64,000 bases of DNA. It comes from Planctomycetota bacterium. Its GTDB lineage: Bacteria; Planctomycetota; Planctomycetia; Gemmatales; HRBIN36. Under the pieces are notes generated by a model, which was given only the letters and a program-made list of their open reading frames with translations, was not told the origin of the DNA and ran no database searches. This document shows, in pieces, positions 40,411-48,592 of this stretch. The translations under genes and the position numbers were made by a program. Position 1 is the first letter of the stretch. Every line of letters starts with the position of its first letter. The stretch covers positions 57,294 to 121,293 of the forward strand of contig JACTMY010000005.1 in the NCBI GenBank assembly GCA_014584395.1, in the 5' to 3' direction.

Positions 40411-41310
40411 TCAGCGCCGGCTGGCCCGGACCGAATCGGCCGAGCGCATCTCCACGGTGCGGAGCATCTGTTCCAGGCGTTCATTGTCGTCGAGCAGTTT
40501 TTCGATGCGGCCTTGAACTTCTTCAAGCTGGCGGCGCGCGTCGTTTTCCCGGCCGATGGCGACGTCGCGGGCGTGCAGGGCTTCCTCGATCTCCGCGAGC
40601 AGCTGCGTGATCTCGCGGCGGCGTTCGGTGTTCTCAAACAGGGTGCGATCGCGGAGGAGGACTTCCGCTTCGAGCCGCTCCTGGAGGCGCTTGGATTCCT
40701 CGGTGATGACCGCGATGTCGGCCAGGTATTGCTCCTTGACGCGCACCAGGGCCGCCTTGCGCTCCATCAACTCGCGCTCTTCGGAGGCCAGTTTCGGGTG
40801 GTTCATCAGGATCGCCTCGCGGAGCAGCCGAGTGAAGCCGCCGGGGCCGAGGTCCTTGGCCAACTGGTCCAGGCCTTCGCGGTCCAGCAGGAGCTTGCCG
40901 GGGTCGTCATTCTTGGGGGCCTCGGGATTGTAGCGCAGACGGCTCAGTCCCATGCGGACCTGGCCTTCGCTGCGGGGGCGGTGGGGGACCTGGTCGCCGC
41001 GGCCGCGCCGGGCCGATTCATCGCGCTGCTTGTTTTGTTCGAGGCGTTCGACCTTGGCGCGGTCGGCGGGGGGTAGCCGTTCCATCAATTGTTCGGTGAT
41101 TTGCACGCGCTCCACCAGCGCCGCCAGATCGGCGTCGCTCAGGCTTTGAATCCATTCCGCCGTGGTCTTGCCGCCGTCGCGCAGCTTCTCGCCGGCTTCG
41201 ACGAATTGATTCCAAACTTGTCGCTGGTAGTAAGCTCGCCCCGAGGCGTACACGAGGACGATGGCGGCTACAATGTTCAAGAGGGCGAGAATTCGTGTCG
41301 TCCACGTCAT
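40411..41310 (-). CDS. TM-anchored coiled-coil protein, first gene of the cluster
   Basis: A protein of 299 residues from the ATG at 41310 (GGAG nine bases upstream). A TM helix lies at about residues 5-25 (TRILALLNIVAAIVLVYASG). A long charged helical region follows, with a loop at about 95-150 and then a continuous coiled coil to the C-terminus (ESKRLQERLEAEVLLRDRTL, EEVQGRIEKLLDDNERLEQM). No family is known to me. It opens a four-gene same-strand cluster that ends in the terminator at 38041 and lies upstream of the LptD-like gene. A role as an envelope scaffold is inferred only from shape. Confidence 0.78.
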   Translation of the reverse strand: MTWTTRILALLNIVAAIVLVYASGRAYYQRQVWNQFVEAGEKLRDGGKTTAEWIQSLSDADLAALVERVQITEQLMERLPPADRAKVERLEQNKQRDESARRGRGDQVPHRPRSEGQVRMGLSRLRYNPEAPKNDDPGKLLLDREGLDQLAKDLGPGGFTRLLREAILMNHPKLASEERELMERKAALVRVKEQYLADIAVITEESKRLQERLEAEVLLRDRTLFENTERRREITQLLAEIEEALHARDVAIGRENDARRQLEEVQGRIEKLLDDNERLEQMLRTVEMRSADSVRASRR

Positions 41311-41860
41311 TGGCAATGTCTCCAAGCCGATCGATCCGGGCCTGGCTTCCTGTGTCAAACCCAGAGTACACGCGCAGTATAGGCCGAGCGCGGGCGAATC
41401 AATCCTAGTTTACCCAGACTTTCCGGACACGGAAGTGAAAATAGACGGCATCATCGGGAAAAACGCGGTAAACGGAACCGTTTGTAGGGGCAGAGACGGT
41501 AAAGTCGGAAAATCCGAACAGCCGATGACGCAACATCCGTTCCTTCTAGTTTTCGACATTCCGGTTACAGTTCTTCCCAATCGCTGCCGCAAGCCAAAAA
41601 TTTAAAGCCAATAGAAGTCCAATGAAGAGATCACAAATAGTTATCTAGCCTCTAGTTATATCTTTCAACGATATTAAGAGCATTTGATTAGAAAGAATAT
41701 ATGAGTTTATTCTCTCATGAAATCTCATGAGGCTGTCATGGGTTTTCATTCATGATGACAATGGATGCCCGTGCTTCATCTTCCTTGAGGTGCAGCATTC
41801 CGGATTTCAGTGATGAAGGATGGCCTTCCACTGCCGCTCCACCTAGCGAGGATTTCACCC
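41311..41860 (+). other. Intergenic region with AT-rich island
   Basis: These 550 bases lie between the coiled-coil cluster (minus) and the AHSA1-like gene (plus). From about 41580 to 41760 the sequence is far more AT-rich than the window in general, with runs such as TTATATCTTTCAACGATATTAAG. Open frames on both strands in the first half lack family features. A promoter-like site with a short direct repeat is listed separately. Confidence 0.5.
41684..41730 (+). promoter_or_regulatory. Possible promoter with 10-bp-spaced CTCATGA repeats
   Basis: TTGATT at 41684-41689 and TATTCT at 41708-41713 stand 18 bases apart, a weak sigma-70-like pair. Two copies of CTCATGA start exactly 10 bp apart, at 41714 and 41724, and further GTCATG/TTCATGATGA variants follow to about 41759. 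One-helical-turn spacing suggests an operator. The target would be the AHSA1-like gene downstream. Confidence 0.28.
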
Positions 41861-42343
41861 GTGTCGCACCGCAAATTGACTTTTACCGTTGAGCTGAATA
41901 TTCCGCCGGAAGCGGCTTTCTCCTTGCTGCACACGCCAAGCTCGATTCGACAATGGTGGGGGGCGATGCGGGCAGTCGTCTGGCCGGAGCCTGGCGGCAT
42001 TTGGGTTACCACCTGGGGAGACGATGAAAATTCCCCCAATTTCATCTCAACGGCCCGCATCCTGGTGTTTGAGCCGCCCCGCATCCTGACTTTGGGTGAT
42101 TTCCGCTATCATTCCAAAGTCACGCCAATGAATTTTTCCATGAGCGATTTTAAAACCCATTTCGAAGTGAAGCCGACAACGAATGGAGCGGAATTGAAGA
42201 TCGAGCAGACCGGCTTTCCGCGCGATCCCGAGGCCGATGAATTTTACCATCGCTGCGACATCGGTTGGAAGAACACGCTCACTTCCATCAAAATCCACGC
42301 CGAAAAGCATGCCGCGACCGTGAACGCCAGCGCGGCGCCCTGA
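41861..42343 (+). CDS. SRPBCC-fold protein, AHSA1-like
   Basis: A protein of 160 residues if started at the GTG at 41861 (GAGG nine bases upstream); an upstream in-frame start at about 41810 would add 17 residues. It shows the START/SRPBCC pattern of activator of Hsp90 ATPase homologues: FTVELNIPPEAAFSLLHTPSSIRQWWG, then GGIWVTTWGDD, ILVFEPPRILTLGDF, and the C-terminal helix GWKNTLTSIKIHAEKH. Such proteins bind hydrophobic ligands or act as polyketide-cyclase-like modules; the ligand is unknown. It stands alone, convergent with the ABC-2 permease. An ArsR regulator often accompanies the family but none is here. Confidence 0.8.
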   Translation: MSHRKLTFTVELNIPPEAAFSLLHTPSSIRQWWGAMRAVVWPEPGGIWVTTWGDDENSPNFISTARILVFEPPRILTLGDFRYHSKVTPMNFSMSDFKTHFEVKPTTNGAELKIEQTGFPRDPEADEFYHRCDIGWKNTLTSIKIHAEKHAATVNASAAP

Positions 42344-42364
42344 TCGCAAGGCAATGCTCGCGCA

Positions 42365-43255
42365 TTACAACGGAGCGGGCAGGTCGCGGTGCGTGAAACG
42401 CCAGAAGGCCCAGCCATAGGTGCACGCCGCCACCAACAGCAAGGTCGGTATCTTGGGCACCAGGTAAATCACTTCCGAGGAGCCGTATCCGAGATGGACG
42501 ACCGACTTCCATCTTTGATACAGGATGATGCCCTGTGGTTGATAGTAATGGAACAAGGAGAGGAACCGCCAGGGTTTCAGGACCTCCACCAATTGGCCGA
42601 GAAACGTGAGCAGGAACATCAAGAGAATGATGCTGATAGCCAGGCTCATGACCTGCCAGCGGGTTCGGCTCATGACGGCAATGGCCGTCGTCATGCCGAT
42701 CAAGGCCCAGAGCAAGGCCATCACGTTGAAGACCGCTCCCCAATAGGCTGCCACGTCGATAGTTTCGAGTTCCATCCAGGTGACGCCCACCCAGGTCCCG
42801 GCGATCATGGTCAGCGCCATGAGCGGAACGGTGATCAAATCAACCACCAGGTGCGTGCCGACAATCTGCCAGCGGGCGATGGGCTGTGCCAGGAGCAATT
42901 CCATGGTGCCGCGCTCCATTTCGGCGGCCAAGGCCGAGCCGCGGCCAATGCACCAGATGCAGAAAATGACCACGACGCCGGGATCGACGAAGCCGAAGGT
43001 CTGCATGTGTTCGGGTTTGTTGAATTGGATGCCCTCGGCGGTGATGAGCGTTTCCAGGAATTTACCCTTGCCGCCGAAGATGATTTTCATCAAGGCGTCG
43101 TAGGGAATCCGTTTCATCAGTTCAGGCAGCACTTCCACCGTGATCCGATAGGTGATCATGGCGCGGATGATCTGGATCGTCCCCAGGAGCAAGCAGACGC
43201 CGAGAAAGGGCCAGCGTATATCGCGGATGATCTTCCGGAACAGCGTCGGGTTCAT
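42365..43255 (-). CDS. ABC-2-type permease
   Basis: A protein of 296 residues with about six TM helices, typical of ABC-2 export permeases. An N-terminal helix (WPFLGVCLLLGTIQIIRAM) is followed by a periplasmic loop, then the EMERGTMELLLAQPIARWQIV motif, the conserved cytoplasmic elbow-type E-x-E-R-G-T-x-[ED]-L-L-L-A segment of NosY-like permeases. No ATPase gene is adjacent. Its ATG overlaps the stop of mnmA (ATGA at 43252-43255), so it is translated after mnmA; the pairing of a tRNA enzyme and an exporter seems to be positional only. The substrate is unknown. Confidence 0.85.
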   Translation of the reverse strand: MNPTLFRKIIRDIRWPFLGVCLLLGTIQIIRAMITYRITVEVLPELMKRIPYDALMKIIFGGKGKFLETLITAEGIQFNKPEHMQTFGFVDPGVVVIFCIWCIGRGSALAAEMERGTMELLLAQPIARWQIVGTHLVVDLITVPLMALTMIAGTWVGVTWMELETIDVAAYWGAVFNVMALLWALIGMTTAIAVMSRTRWQVMSLAISIILLMFLLTFLGQLVEVLKPWRFLSLFHYYQPQGIILYQRWKSVVHLGYGSSEVIYLVPKIPTLLLVAACTYGWAFWRFTHRDLPAPL

Positions 43256-44436
43256 GAGGTTCCTTGCCAGTTGGAAGAGGGTTGCGTCCAAGCGTCCGAA
43301 GAAGCTGCAGCGGGCGGGGCGGCGTCCATCGTCCAGGGTTCGCGAATCCAGCCACCGCCGAGCACGCGGGAGCCAAGATAAAAGACCGCGGCCTGTCCCG
43401 GAGCCACGCCGCGTTGATACTCCCGGAAGCACACCAAGGTTTCATGGCGGTCCAGGTGCAGGGGTTGCGGGAGCGTGGCCGCCGCTGGAGCGGTCAGCAC
43501 TGTGGCTGCCACGGCGGCGTCGCGGTAGCTGATCTTGGCCATGACCGGCAGCGGTTCGCTGGGCGGGTCGATCAACCAATGACAGCGCTCGGCGCGAAGG
43601 CCGGAGTGCCGTCCCTGTTCCTCGGTACCGACTACCAGAGTGGCCGATTCGGGCAGGATCGCCAGCACGTAGCGGCGCTGCCCCGCGGCCACTCCCAATC
43701 CCTTGCGTTGACCCACCGTGAAGCCGGCAATGCCCTCGTGTTCCCCCAGCACATGACCTTCCGAGTCCACGATGGGTCCGGGGCGATCCCAGCCGGGCCG
43801 GCGCTGCCTCACGAACGCGGCATGATCTCCCTCCGGAACGAAACAGATATCCACGCTATCGGGTTTGTCATAAACGGGAAGATTGGCTTGCCGGGCGAGG
43901 TCGCGGATGTGCGGCTTGGTGTAAGAGCCGATGGGCAGCAGCAGCTTATCCAGCAAGGGGCGGCGAACGCCGAAGAGGACATAGCTTTGATCTTTGGTCT
44001 GATCGACGGCCTGATGTAATTCCAGACCCGACGGGCCGGGCAGAATCCGGGCATAATGGCCGGTGGCCACGTAGTCCGCGCCAAGCTCCTGGCCATACTG
44101 CCAAAGCCGGCCGAATTTCAACCAGTTGTTGCACATGACGCAGGGGTTGGGTGTGCGGCCATGGACATACTCGTCGGCGAAATAATCCATGACGCGGTCG
44201 AAGTCGGCGGCAAAGTCCAGGGCGTAGAAGGGGATGTGCAGCCGATCCGCGACCCGCCGCGCATCGGCGGCATCCAGGGAAGAGCAGCAGCCCTTTTTTC
44301 CCTTGGCCGGAGCCGCTTCGGCATGGACGCCGGTGCGCATGAACAGGCCGATCACTTCATGGCCTGCCTGCTGCAATAGCCAGGCCGCCACGGAGCTGTC
44401 CACCCCCCCCGACATGGCCAGGATGACTCGCGCCAT
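43252..44436 (-). CDS. mnmA: tRNA-specific 2-thiouridylase MnmA
   Basis: A protein of 394 residues from the ATG at 44436 (GGTGAGAG upstream). MnmA thiolates U34 of Lys, Glu and Gln tRNAs using sulfur passed from a relay. The PP-loop ATP site SGGVDSS is at residues 9-15. The catalytic Cys102 in VMCNNWLKFG and Cys198 in DICFV are both present, so it can form the needed disulfide or persulfide. GFTVGQRKGLG and the C-terminal YRGVAPGQAAVFY segment also match. A basic stretch after residue 40 (AAPAKGKKGCC) is a slight insertion. It is divergent from the lipoprotein gene and coupled to the ABC-2 permease downstream. Confidence 0.96.
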   Translation of the reverse strand: MARVILAMSGGVDSSVAAWLLQQAGHEVIGLFMRTGVHAEAAPAKGKKGCCSSLDAADARRVADRLHIPFYALDFAADFDRVMDYFADEYVHGRTPNPCVMCNNWLKFGRLWQYGQELGADYVATGHYARILPGPSGLELHQAVDQTKDQSYVLFGVRRPLLDKLLLPIGSYTKPHIRDLARQANLPVYDKPDSVDICFVPEGDHAAFVRQRRPGWDRPGPIVDSEGHVLGEHEGIAGFTVGQRKGLGVAAGQRRYVLAILPESATLVVGTEEQGRHSGLRAERCHWLIDPPSEPLPVMAKISYRDAAVAATVLTAPAAATLPQPLHLDRHETLVCFREYQRGVAPGQAAVFYLGSRVLGGGWIREPWTMDAAPPAAASSDAWTQPSSNWQGTS

Positions 44437-44626
44437 AAAACTCTCACCGTTCAATCTGATTCGCCGATCACGGGCACAATGACCCGTAGGACAGTTCATT
44501 CTATACCGGCTATCCTATCACTGACTCGGAGTGAAGGACTTGTTTCAGCGCGAATGGGACTTTACGCTGAAGGGGCAGCCTCGATGGGACAGGGACCAAT
44601 GGCTTCTTATTTGGACAACATGCAGC

Positions 44627-45136
44627 ATGCAGCGATGGGCGTTTCTTGGCGTGATCTTGGTCGTGGCGGGATGCGATAAAGCCGCTTCTTCAGGGGGAGC
44701 GGATCGGTCCAACGTCAACTCGCCAGGCCAAGCGGGCATGGGTCAAGGCCATGAACTGGACTTGCGGACGCGCAGCATGTTTCAACTGCGGCAGATCGGA
44801 GAAGCTTACCAAAAAGCCCTGAAGGCGGGGGAAGGGTTCTTCAATGCCCTCGTGGGAGGGTGTCCACCTGCCGGGCCAGACGATCTTCTGCCCTATCTTC
44901 CCAAGGGCCGAGCCACGCTCACCTCTCCCCGGGATGGTCAGCCCTTTGTGCTGCTCTGGCGCGTGCGGCCCGAGCAGCAGCTTCACGGCTTGCAGGAAAC
45001 ACTGCTCGGATGGGAAGCGACGGCGGATCGGGATGGGGGACGATGCGTGCTCTATTGTTCGGGGTTCCCGGCATATGTAAAAGCGGATCAATTTGCAGCG
45101 CTGCAGCGCGCCCAACCGGAAGGGGATCAACCATGA
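44627..45136 (+). CDS. Lipoprotein, paralogue of the gene at 46182
   Basis: A protein of 169 residues if started at the ATG at 44627, which puts a lipoprotein signal first: MQRWAFLGVILVVAGCDK, lipobox ending at Cys16. The frame is open further upstream (to 44531), but that part does not improve a signal peptide. The rest is a small domain with FQLRQIGEAYQKAL, LTSPRDGQPFVLLW, ETLLGWE and GGRCVLYCSGFPAYV motifs, also found in the lipoprotein encoded at 46182. It resembles parts of planctomycete DUF1559-type pseudopilin tails only loosely, and I recognise no family. Its stop overlaps the next ATG (ATGA), so it is coupled to the thioredoxin-fold gene. Confidence 0.75.
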   Translation: MQRWAFLGVILVVAGCDKAASSGGADRSNVNSPGQAGMGQGHELDLRTRSMFQLRQIGEAYQKALKAGEGFFNALVGGCPPAGPDDLLPYLPKGRATLTSPRDGQPFVLLWRVRPEQQLHGLQETLLGWEATADRDGGRCVLYCSGFPAYVKADQFAALQRAQPEGDQP

Positions 45137-46140
45137 GCCAGATTCCTGAAGAATCGAAGTCGTCCATGAATGCGGAGCCCTTGCCGAAGTATCGCGGATG
45201 GTCAGGAGCGGTCCTTTACGGAGTGTTTCTGGCCAGCATCATTCTTGGCTTCGCCGTGATTGCCGGAGGCTTGGTTTGGCTTCAGAGACGCGACTGGGAT
45301 GCGGTGTGGCCCTTGGCGGGTCGTTTAGGGTTATTGGCCGGGGTGTGTGGCCTGACGGCTGCACTATGTCGGGGGATTGCCGGCGCGGCCACGAACTCAT
45401 TCACGTCGATGCGGTTTGAGCGGGGCGACTTCGGCAGCATCACTTGCTTGATCGGATTGGTCCTTGCGGGATACGCATCGGAGCGGCTTCAGTTACAACC
45501 CAAGGGAGCTGACGGCGACCATGCCGTTGGACAAATCGTGGAACTCTCCGGGCCAACCTTGGATGGCGGTCAATGGAACCTGGCGCAGCATCGGGGCAAG
45601 GTGGTCCTGATCGATTTCTGGGCGACCTGGTGTGGCCCCTGTGTGGCGGAGTTGCCCCTGGTGGAAGCCATGTACGAAAAATACCATGGCCAAGGCTTCG
45701 AGGTCGTCGGCGTGAGTCTGGACTTTCAAAAAGCCGCTCTGGAGCGATTCCTCAAGGACAAGAAGCATCCCTGGCCGCAGATTTTTTTCGATGATCCGGA
45801 GAAAGTCGGCTTCGATCATCCCCTGGCCCGACAATGGAACCTCCAAGGCATTCCCTTCCTGCTCCTGGTGGATCGAGAAGGGCGGCTGCTGGCAAAAAAC
45901 CTCCGCGGCGACCAGATCACCCGGAGCGTGACCGAGGCGATGGGAGGAACCCTCGAAGCATCGGATCATTTACTGAGCTTCGTCAATCAGCTGATTCGCT
46001 GGTTAATGCAAGGCATCATCGAGTCGCCCGCATGGCTGTTGTTTGTCTGCGCGGTCGGCGGGGGGTTGCTCGGCATGATGCTGGAAGTGGCCCTGCGGCG
46101 GCTGTTTTCTCGTTCGCCAGCCGCGGCGGCTTCGGTATAA
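45133..46140 (+). CDS. TlpA-like membrane thioredoxin
   Basis: A protein of 335 residues. Three TM helices occupy about residues 25-50, 60-85 and 100-116, followed by a periplasmic thioredoxin domain (about 130-280) of the TlpA/ResA type: WNLAQHRGKVVLIDFWATWC then GPC, giving a CGPC active site (WCGPC at 166-170), the cis-Pro loop GIPFLLLVDREG, and a FEVVGVSLD strand. A final TM helix sits near residues 306-325. The usual role is reduction of disulfides in the periplasm, for example for cytochrome c assembly or extracytoplasmic repair. It is flanked by two paralogous lipoproteins and coupled to the first by ATGA. The four-TM frame is unusual for TlpA. Confidence 0.88.
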   Translation: MSQIPEESKSSMNAEPLPKYRGWSGAVLYGVFLASIILGFAVIAGGLVWLQRRDWDAVWPLAGRLGLLAGVCGLTAALCRGIAGAATNSFTSMRFERGDFGSITCLIGLVLAGYASERLQLQPKGADGDHAVGQIVELSGPTLDGGQWNLAQHRGKVVLIDFWATWCGPCVAELPLVEAMYEKYHGQGFEVVGVSLDFQKAALERFLKDKKHPWPQIFFDDPEKVGFDHPLARQWNLQGIPFLLLVDREGRLLAKNLRGDQITRSVTEAMGGTLEASDHLLSFVNQLIRWLMQGIIESPAWLLFVCAVGGGLLGMMLEVALRRLFSRSPAAAASV

Positions 46141-46181
46141 GAGCAACGGGACCTCATCATCAACCCCAGCGGGGTGCATGC

Positions 46182-46661
46182 ATGAAACAATCTATCAGGT
46201 TTAGTCAGACCCTTGGGGTGGCGCTCTGCCTCGCTGGACTCGCGATAGGTTGCGAACGGAAAGTGGCCATGCCCACCGGGACCGTTGCCACTCAGCCGGA
46301 GGGCGCGGGCACCGTCAAGAACCGGGTCGACCGGGACAAAGCGCAGTTTCAGTTGCGGCAGCTCTACACGGCTTACATGGCGTCCCAGGCCATGGGCGAC
46401 GGGCCGCGAACGGAAGACGATCTCAAAGCCAACCTCGAAGGCGGGGATCGCTTGCTGCGCTCCCCTCGGGACGGCGAAAAATTCGTCATATGTTACAACG
46501 TCAAACTCAGTTCGCTCCCCCAAGGGGCAACGGAAACGCTGCTCATGTGGGAAAGCTCGGCCAACAGCGAGGGGAAACGCTGCGGCTTGATGGCCGATGG
46601 TCGGCCCGTCTATCTGACCGAGGACGAATTTCGCCGCCTCCCCAAGGCCGATGATAAATGA
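46182..46661 (+). CDS. Lipoprotein, paralogue of the gene at 44627
   Basis: A protein of 159 residues. The signal is MKQSIRFSQTLGVALCLAG then LAIGCERK, lipobox Cys24. After a Pro/Thr-rich stretch, residues about 55-155 share FQLRQLYTAYMAS, LRSPRDGEKFVICY, ETLLMWE and GKRCGLMADGRPVYL with the lipoprotein at 44627. Both contain the pattern LxSPRDGxxFV then ETLLxWExxA then GxRCxL. The function is unknown. It lies 41 bp after the TlpA-like gene on the same strand, so the three genes look like one unit. Confidence 0.8.
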   Translation: MKQSIRFSQTLGVALCLAGLAIGCERKVAMPTGTVATQPEGAGTVKNRVDRDKAQFQLRQLYTAYMASQAMGDGPRTEDDLKANLEGGDRLLRSPRDGEKFVICYNVKLSSLPQGATETLLMWESSANSEGKRCGLMADGRPVYLTEDEFRRLPKADDK

Positions 46662-46813
46662 CCCGGCCGCCCACTAGCCGGAACGGCGTTTCTCTGCGAT
46701 AACATCCCAGGGCGATCGTTGTTCGCGGCGGAGTCTGCGCGGCTCGCCCAGGATGCTAACCCCGCGACCCAGCCTTCGGACTGGATGATGCACTGGCAGA
46801 GAAGTGGTATCCC

Positions 46814-48529
46814 ATGCCCACCGTTTATGTCAACGATCAGCCCGTGACCTTGGGTGAGCAAGAGCGGTTGAACATTATCCAAGCCGCTGCCAAGGTCAAC
46901 GTCGAGATTCCCCATTATTGCTGGCATCCCGCGCTGACCGTCGTCGCCAGTTGCCGCATGTGCCTGGTCGAGGTCGGTGAGAAGAAGCCGGACGGCACGG
47001 TCGTAATGCAGCCCCGCGTCGTGCCCGGCTGCCAAACCCCGGCCAAGGACGGCACCGTCGTCGTCACCAACTCGCCCAAGGTCAAGGAAGCCCAGGCGGC
47101 CACGCTGGAATATCTGCTTCTGAATCACCCGCTCGATTGCCCCGTCTGCGATCAGGCGGGAGAATGTTATCTGCAGGACTACAGCTACCGCTTTGGGCGT
47201 GCCGAGAGCCGGCTCAAGGACGATAAGCTTCAGAAGCCGGACAAGGACCACATCGGCGATCACATCGCCCTTTTCACGGATCGCTGCGTGATGTGTTCGC
47301 GCTGCGTCCGTTTTACCCGCGAAATCAGCGGCACGTCGGAGTTGCAGATCATCCACCGCGGCGACCACGCCGAGATTGACGTCTTCCCCGGCGAGCCTTG
47401 CAACAACAAGCTGGCGGGGAACGTGGTCGATCTTTGCCCCGTGGGTGCGCTGTGCAGCAAGGATTTCCTTTATAAGCAGCGGGTGTGGTTCCTGAAGGAC
47501 AGCCCCAGCGTCTGTCCGGGTTGCTCCACGGGCTGCAGCATCCGCGTGGATCAGAACAAAAATATCGTCTACCGCTTAAAGCCCCGCTTCAACCCGCAAG
47601 CTCAGGGCCACTTCATGTGCGACGAGGGGCGGTTTGGGTACAAGTACATCAATCGCGTGGAACGGTTCCGCGCTCCCCAGGTCCGCATTGGCAAGGACCT
47701 CGTGCCGATCGGCTGGGATGGTCTGCTGCACAAAATGAAGCGCGAACTGCAAGAGTCGGTGCCAAACGGTTTGGCGGCGGTTCTCTCTCCCTGGCTGTCG
47801 GTCGAGGAAGCCTACCTGGCGGCCGCTTTCTTCAAGGGGCTTTCCCCGCAAGTCACGCTGGCCCTCGGACCTGTGATCAAGGTCGGCGCGGAGGACCATT
47901 ATCCCAAGGGACCCCGCGGTGAAGCCCCGACCGACCCGAAGGAGATCAAGTTCACCATTCGGGCGGAGAAGTGCCCCAACCGCCGCGGCGTGGAGGAAGT
48001 GCTTAAGCATTTCCAAGGCGAGGTAGTGGGATTTGACCAGGTCATGAAGCAGGTCGAGACTGGCCAGATCAAGGCCATGTTTATCGCGGCCAGTTCGCCT
48101 ACAGCCTGGATCAGCGACGAACAGGCCAAGGGACTGGACAAACTCAACCTGCTGATGCTGATGGACCTCTTGCCCAGCCCGGCCAGCCAAAGGGCCAAGT
48201 ATCTCCTCCCCTCGGCCAGCTTTGCCGAGAAGGACGGCACCTTTGTGAACCACGCCGATCTGGCCCAGATGATTCAGCGGGCGATCCTCTCGCCCGGCGA
48301 CGTGCGGCCCGAAGGCCGCGTCTTCATGGACTGGCTGGAGCGGCGCGGCTTGTTTCATGCGCCGTCGCTGCGGCAGGAGATCGCTCAGAAAATCCCCGCC
48401 TTTGCCGCGCTGGGCAGCGGCGACCTGGGGGAGTGGGGCGTCTTCCTGGCCACGCAGCGCGAGCCTGGCGCCGTGGCGGCTTCCGCGGGGCCGGCCAAGC
48501 CGAAGACCGCCGCGGGCAATAAAAAGTAA
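46814..48529 (+). CDS. nuoG: NADH-quinone oxidoreductase subunit G (short form)
   Basis: A protein of 571 residues; many NuoG are 700-900. The N-terminal part has the full cluster set: [2Fe-2S] Cys36, Cys47, Cys50 and Cys73; the His105-Cys109-Cys112-Cys118 [4Fe-4S]; a second [4Fe-4S] at Cys158, Cys161, Cys164 and Cys208; and an extra CxxCxxxC (Cys234, Cys237, Cys241) with Cys269. The remainder, about 300 residues, corresponds to a shortened molybdopterin-oxidoreductase-like domain. NuoG carries electrons in the peripheral arm of complex I. It is followed by nuoH and nuoI on the same strand. The other nuo genes are not in the window. Confidence 0.93.
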   Translation: MPTVYVNDQPVTLGEQERLNIIQAAAKVNVEIPHYCWHPALTVVASCRMCLVEVGEKKPDGTVVMQPRVVPGCQTPAKDGTVVVTNSPKVKEAQAATLEYLLLNHPLDCPVCDQAGECYLQDYSYRFGRAESRLKDDKLQKPDKDHIGDHIALFTDRCVMCSRCVRFTREISGTSELQIIHRGDHAEIDVFPGEPCNNKLAGNVVDLCPVGALCSKDFLYKQRVWFLKDSPSVCPGCSTGCSIRVDQNKNIVYRLKPRFNPQAQGHFMCDEGRFGYKYINRVERFRAPQVRIGKDLVPIGWDGLLHKMKRELQESVPNGLAAVLSPWLSVEEAYLAAAFFKGLSPQVTLALGPVIKVGAEDHYPKGPRGEAPTDPKEIKFTIRAEKCPNRRGVEEVLKHFQGEVVGFDQVMKQVETGQIKAMFIAASSPTAWISDEQAKGLDKLNLLMLMDLLPSPASQRAKYLLPSASFAEKDGTFVNHADLAQMIQRAILSPGDVRPEGRVFMDWLERRGLFHAPSLRQEIAQKIPAFAALGSGDLGEWGVFLATQREPGAVAASAGPAKPKTAAGNKK

Positions 48530-48592
48530 GGCCGGGGACCGCAGCCAGAGGCAGGGTTGATTCGATGATTGGCGTTTGAGGCAAGCTCGTTC

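Noticed and set aside
46666..46690. Hairpin CCGGC/GCCGG after the second lipoprotein gene
   Set aside because: It is a 5-bp stem in GC-rich sequence without a T-run; chance is likely.
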